From assembly GCA_018065375.1 (NCBI GenBank), contig JAGHTJ010000159.1:1-7501 (forward strand): a stretch of 7,501 bases of DNA. Direction: 5' to 3'. This stretch comes from Candidatus Equinaster intestinalis. GTDB lineage: Bacteria > Bacillota_A > Clostridia > Oscillospirales > Acutalibacteraceae. Both the position numbers and the translations under genes were made by a program. The notes beneath the pieces were generated by a model. It saw only the letters and a program-made list of their open reading frames with translations, was not told the DNA's origin and did not search any database. Below, piece by piece: positions 5,666 through 7,501 of this stretch (position 1 is the stretch's first letter; the number at the start of each line of letters is the position of its first letter).

Positions 5666-5694
5666 TTTCAAAATACTCAGATTTATGGTATAGT
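5666..5694 (+). promoter_or_regulatory. Extended -10 promoter of the lipoprotein-transglutaminase operon
   Basis: TGGTATAGT (5686-5694) is an extended -10 element (TGn then TATAGT). The sequence 17 nt upstream, TTTCAA, is a poor -35 (three of six matches), as is common when an extended -10 compensates. The predicted transcript start near 5701 leaves only about 11 nt of leader, so the true start may differ slightly. Confidence 0.55.
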
Positions 5695-5711
5695 GATTTT
5701 GGGTGATAAAA

Positions 5712-6194
5712 ATGAAAAAGAAATTATTATCTGCGGTTTTGGTGCTCGTTTGCATTTTGCTTTGCGGCTGTGCAAGTATAAGCCCAAAAAGCGCGCTGAA
5801 AAACACAATGGAAGATTTCAAAAATTCGCTCACTGAAAATAAGGAAAGCGATATTATAACACAAGTTTATGGCGAAAATTTTTCGTATAAAATAGGTAAG
5901 GTTACAAAAGAAGATAAAAACGCGTCGGTCGAAATAAGCGTTACAACCATTGATGTTTACGACCTGCAGGCGCGCGCCATTGCGGCTTGCGGAGAAGCCC
6001 CCGAAAAGCAGAACGAGTGGATAAACGATGCGCTTAAAAAGGGCGATTATAAAAAGAATACACTCACAGCTTTAGTGCCGATGCTTTACGAAAACGGCAA
6101 ATGGGATATAGATCCCGCAGGCGACCTTTTTGATTTTTCAAATGCCATTACGGGCGGTTTCGGTGAAAGTCTGTTCCAGGGAACCGGGGAATAG
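5712..6194 (+). CDS. Lipoprotein, 160 aa, unknown function
   Basis: The N-terminus is a lipoprotein signal: MKKK, a hydrophobic core (5-17), then lipobox L17-C18-G19-C20, with Cys20 as the predicted lipidated residue. The mature part of about 140 residues starts with a helix (SPKSALKNTMEDFKNSL, 24-40), has an alternating strand segment (GKVTKEDKNASVEISVTTID, 62-81), a charged helix (96-112), and a Tyr/Trp-containing end strand (MLYENGKWDID, 124-134). This helix-then-sheet pattern resembles the NTF2-like or DUF5105/DUF4878-type lipoproteins of Firmicutes; that is a pattern-based guess. The ATG at 5712 is chosen over the in-frame GTG at 5703 because GGGTGAT at 5701-5707 is its ribosome site. 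The next gene starts 2 nt after the stop, so the two likely form one transcript acting outside the membrane. Confidence 0.82.
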   Translation: MKKKLLSAVLVLVCILLCGCASISPKSALKNTMEDFKNSLTENKESDIITQVYGENFSYKIGKVTKEDKNASVEISVTTIDVYDLQARAIAACGEAPEKQNEWINDALKKGDYKKNTLTALVPMLYENGKWDIDPAGDLFDFSNAITGGFGESLFQGTGE

Positions 6195-6196
6195 TT

Positions 6197-7402
6197 ATGA
6201 AAAAAGTAATTGCGATACTGGTTGCTTTAGTTTTTGCGCTTGCGGCATTTGCCTGTTATGATTGGGCAGAGGTTGGCTCACTTTTAGGGATAACCGAGCC
6301 CGATAAATATTACGGCTTTGCCAAAGACGAAAACGGCACTACCGAGTTTTACAGCGCCGAGGAGATAAATAATTTTGAGTTTACCCTCGATAAATATTCC
6401 TCAAAAGTATATTTCGAAAAGTTAAATGACCGCGAAAAGGTAATTTACAAGGCTTTTCTCTATGCGGTGCAGGAGAGTTACCCCTGCGTGTTCTTCGATA
6501 AACGCGCAACCGAGGGCAACACATATTCCCCTAGTGATATTCTCTCGATACTCTCGCTTTCTTCTCCCCTTATCGAGCAGAATCTGCACGGCTCCTCGCA
6601 GGATTGCGGCTTTAATGTGGGTATGATTTCGCGGCTTATAAATCACGAGACCTATGCGGGCACCCGCTATATGTTCGATAGCTTTAATGAGGAAAATCTG
6701 GCGAAAAAGAACGAGGCAATCGCCGCCGCCGAAAAGTTTTTGGCGGAGGTCGGCACAGATTATAAAGATAAAAAGGCGCTCGCCAAAGCCATATATGAAA
6801 AGTTTGTAAAAGAGAGCAAATATGTAAAATACGAAAACGCCACCGACTATCACGACCACCTTTACGATGCCATTATAAAGCACGAATCACAGTGTGACGG
6901 TTTTGCAAACGCCCTTTCTCTGCTTTACAATATGGCGGGCATAGATTGCTTTGAAAAGATTTACGAGCCCGAGGACGAAAGCGAGGGCCACACCTGGAAC
7001 TGCATACTGATAGAAAATGAATATTATAATGTAGATGCAACATGCGACCCCCGAACAGCGGCGGAGCGGGAAGCGTTTGAGATTTTCCCTGCGGGCTTCG
7101 GGTTTACCGACAGCCTGCAGGCGTTTGCCCACGGTTATGCAGATATTCTGCCTGCTTCCACGGCGGGAAATCTTTTCGGCTCGCAAAAAATAGACATGAA
7201 AAGCAAAAGTGCGGCAACAAATAAAATTGCCGAAATATATAAAAAAAGCGGCAATATGTTCGCTGTGACCTACAGCGATGCCGCAGATAAAACCGTAATC
7301 TCGGTTTTGCAGGGAGTTTGCGATAAGCTCCGGGTAGGGATGAATTACGAAACCTATACGGGCCAAAGCGAAAAACTGCTTGTAATTTATAAGGACAAAT
7401 AA
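6197..7402 (+). CDS. Exported transglutaminase-like domain protein
   Basis: The 401-residue protein has an export signal: MKK, a hydrophobic core (4-18), then AFA-C at 17-20. This fits signal peptidase I cleavage after AFA, or a non-canonical lipobox with Cys20. After an extended region of mixed helices (30-200) comes a transglutaminase-core fold with a recognisable triad: Cys233 in ESQCDGFANALSLLYNMAGI, His265 in EGHTWNCI, and Asp280 in EYYNVDATCDP. A C-terminal region (about 325-401) has no recognised domain. The fold includes cysteine proteases and cross-linkers; bacterial surface members are mostly uncharacterised, so peptidase, amidase or cross-linking activity are all possible. GGGGA lies 6 nt before the ATG. 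It is 2 nt downstream of the lipoprotein gene and ends at a strong terminator. Confidence 0.87.
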   Translation: MKKVIAILVALVFALAAFACYDWAEVGSLLGITEPDKYYGFAKDENGTTEFYSAEEINNFEFTLDKYSSKVYFEKLNDREKVIYKAFLYAVQESYPCVFFDKRATEGNTYSPSDILSILSLSSPLIEQNLHGSSQDCGFNVGMISRLINHETYAGTRYMFDSFNEENLAKKNEAIAAAEKFLAEVGTDYKDKKALAKAIYEKFVKESKYVKYENATDYHDHLYDAIIKHESQCDGFANALSLLYNMAGIDCFEKIYEPEDESEGHTWNCILIENEYYNVDATCDPRTAAEREAFEIFPAGFGFTDSLQAFAHGYADILPASTAGNLFGSQKIDMKSKSAATNKIAEIYKKSGNMFAVTYSDAADKTVISVLQGVCDKLRVGMNYETYTGQSEKLLVIYKDK

Positions 7403-7430
7403 AAAAAGCCCGGCAGCGTCGGGCTTTTTT
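7402..7430 (+). terminator. Rho-independent terminator of the lipoprotein-transglutaminase operon
   Basis: GCCCGG (7408-7413) pairs with TCGGGC (7419-7424), including one G-U, around a 5-nt loop. An A-tract precedes it and TTTTTT follows (7425-7430), with a further T-run at 7432-7439. The A-tract overlaps the stop codon. The flanking A/T symmetry could also stop minus-strand transcription. Confidence 0.92.
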
Positions 7431-7501
7431 ATTTTTTTTGGTGGTTTAATATTCGTATGGAAGGGTGGGTTAGCTGGTTGTCGTGTAGCGTTGCGGGGGC
7501 G
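7431..7501. other. Intergenic end region, no gene seen; possible fragment of the left-end repeat family
   Basis: No open frame with a ribosome site is visible in these 71 bases. GGGTGGGT (7463-7470) followed by GTTGCGG (7490-7496) recalls the same words in the same order at 30-37 and 48-54 in the left-end element, but the spacing differs (27 versus 18 nt). The match is too short to call a repeat copy with confidence. Confidence 0.3.

Noticed and set aside
6422..6883. Minus-strand open frames opposite the transglutaminase-like gene (also 6887-7366)
   Set aside because: Antisense shadows of a gene with a clear catalytic triad and ribosome site; no start signals or recognisable protein.

Overview
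The window looks like chromosomal DNA from a low-to-moderate GC Clostridia member of the Firmicutes (Bacillota), probably a gut anaerobe of the Oscillospiraceae/Ruminococcaceae type. This is inferred from the strong GGAGG-type ribosome sites, consensus SigA promoters (TTGACA-17-TATAAT), compact hairpin-plus-T-tract terminators, and the GerW/DUF2953 gene pair, which is linked to endospore formation. No phage, plasmid, transposase, CRISPR, tRNA or rRNA signal was found.

Layout, left to right. Positions 1-138 hold a dispersed-repeat-like intergenic element with two copies of a CCCTACATA...AATTTTATT motif, and its hairpin can serve as terminator for a 63-residue minus-strand gene of unknown function (134-325). 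An AT-rich divergent spacer carries the promoter of pckG (473-2251), a full-length GTP-dependent PEP carboxykinase that links oxaloacetate and phosphoenolpyruvate. The pckG terminator runs almost directly into a perfect consensus promoter driving an 81-residue single-pass membrane protein (2354-2599). A bidirectional terminator separates this gene from a convergent minus-strand operon. That operon has a COG2426-type small membrane protein (4043-4537) followed by a Wzx/MOP-type polysaccharide flippase (2639-4030, TTG start). Upstream, also on the minus strand, lies a DUF2953 (YtfI-like) gene (4971-5582) overlapping gerW/ytfJ (4631-4987). Divergent from it is a plus-strand two-gene unit: a 160-residue lipoprotein (5712-6194) and a 401-residue exported transglutaminase-like protein (6197-7402). 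It ends in a strong terminator at 7402-7430.

Functionally, the window combines one central-carbon gene (pckG) with several cell-envelope units: lipid-linked glycan export, a sporulation-associated membrane/GerW pair, and a surface lipoprotein plus transglutaminase-like enzyme. The points most worth a second look are the flippase operon with its DedA-superfamily-like partner (a possible undecaprenyl carrier cycle), the lipoprotein-transglutaminase pair, the strongly promoted 81-residue membrane protein, and the 63-residue gene. Three starts are moved inward from the longest open frame (4537, 5582 and 5712) and one is set at 325, each because a ribosome site sits correctly before the inner ATG. 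I see no clear new defence or mobile system here.
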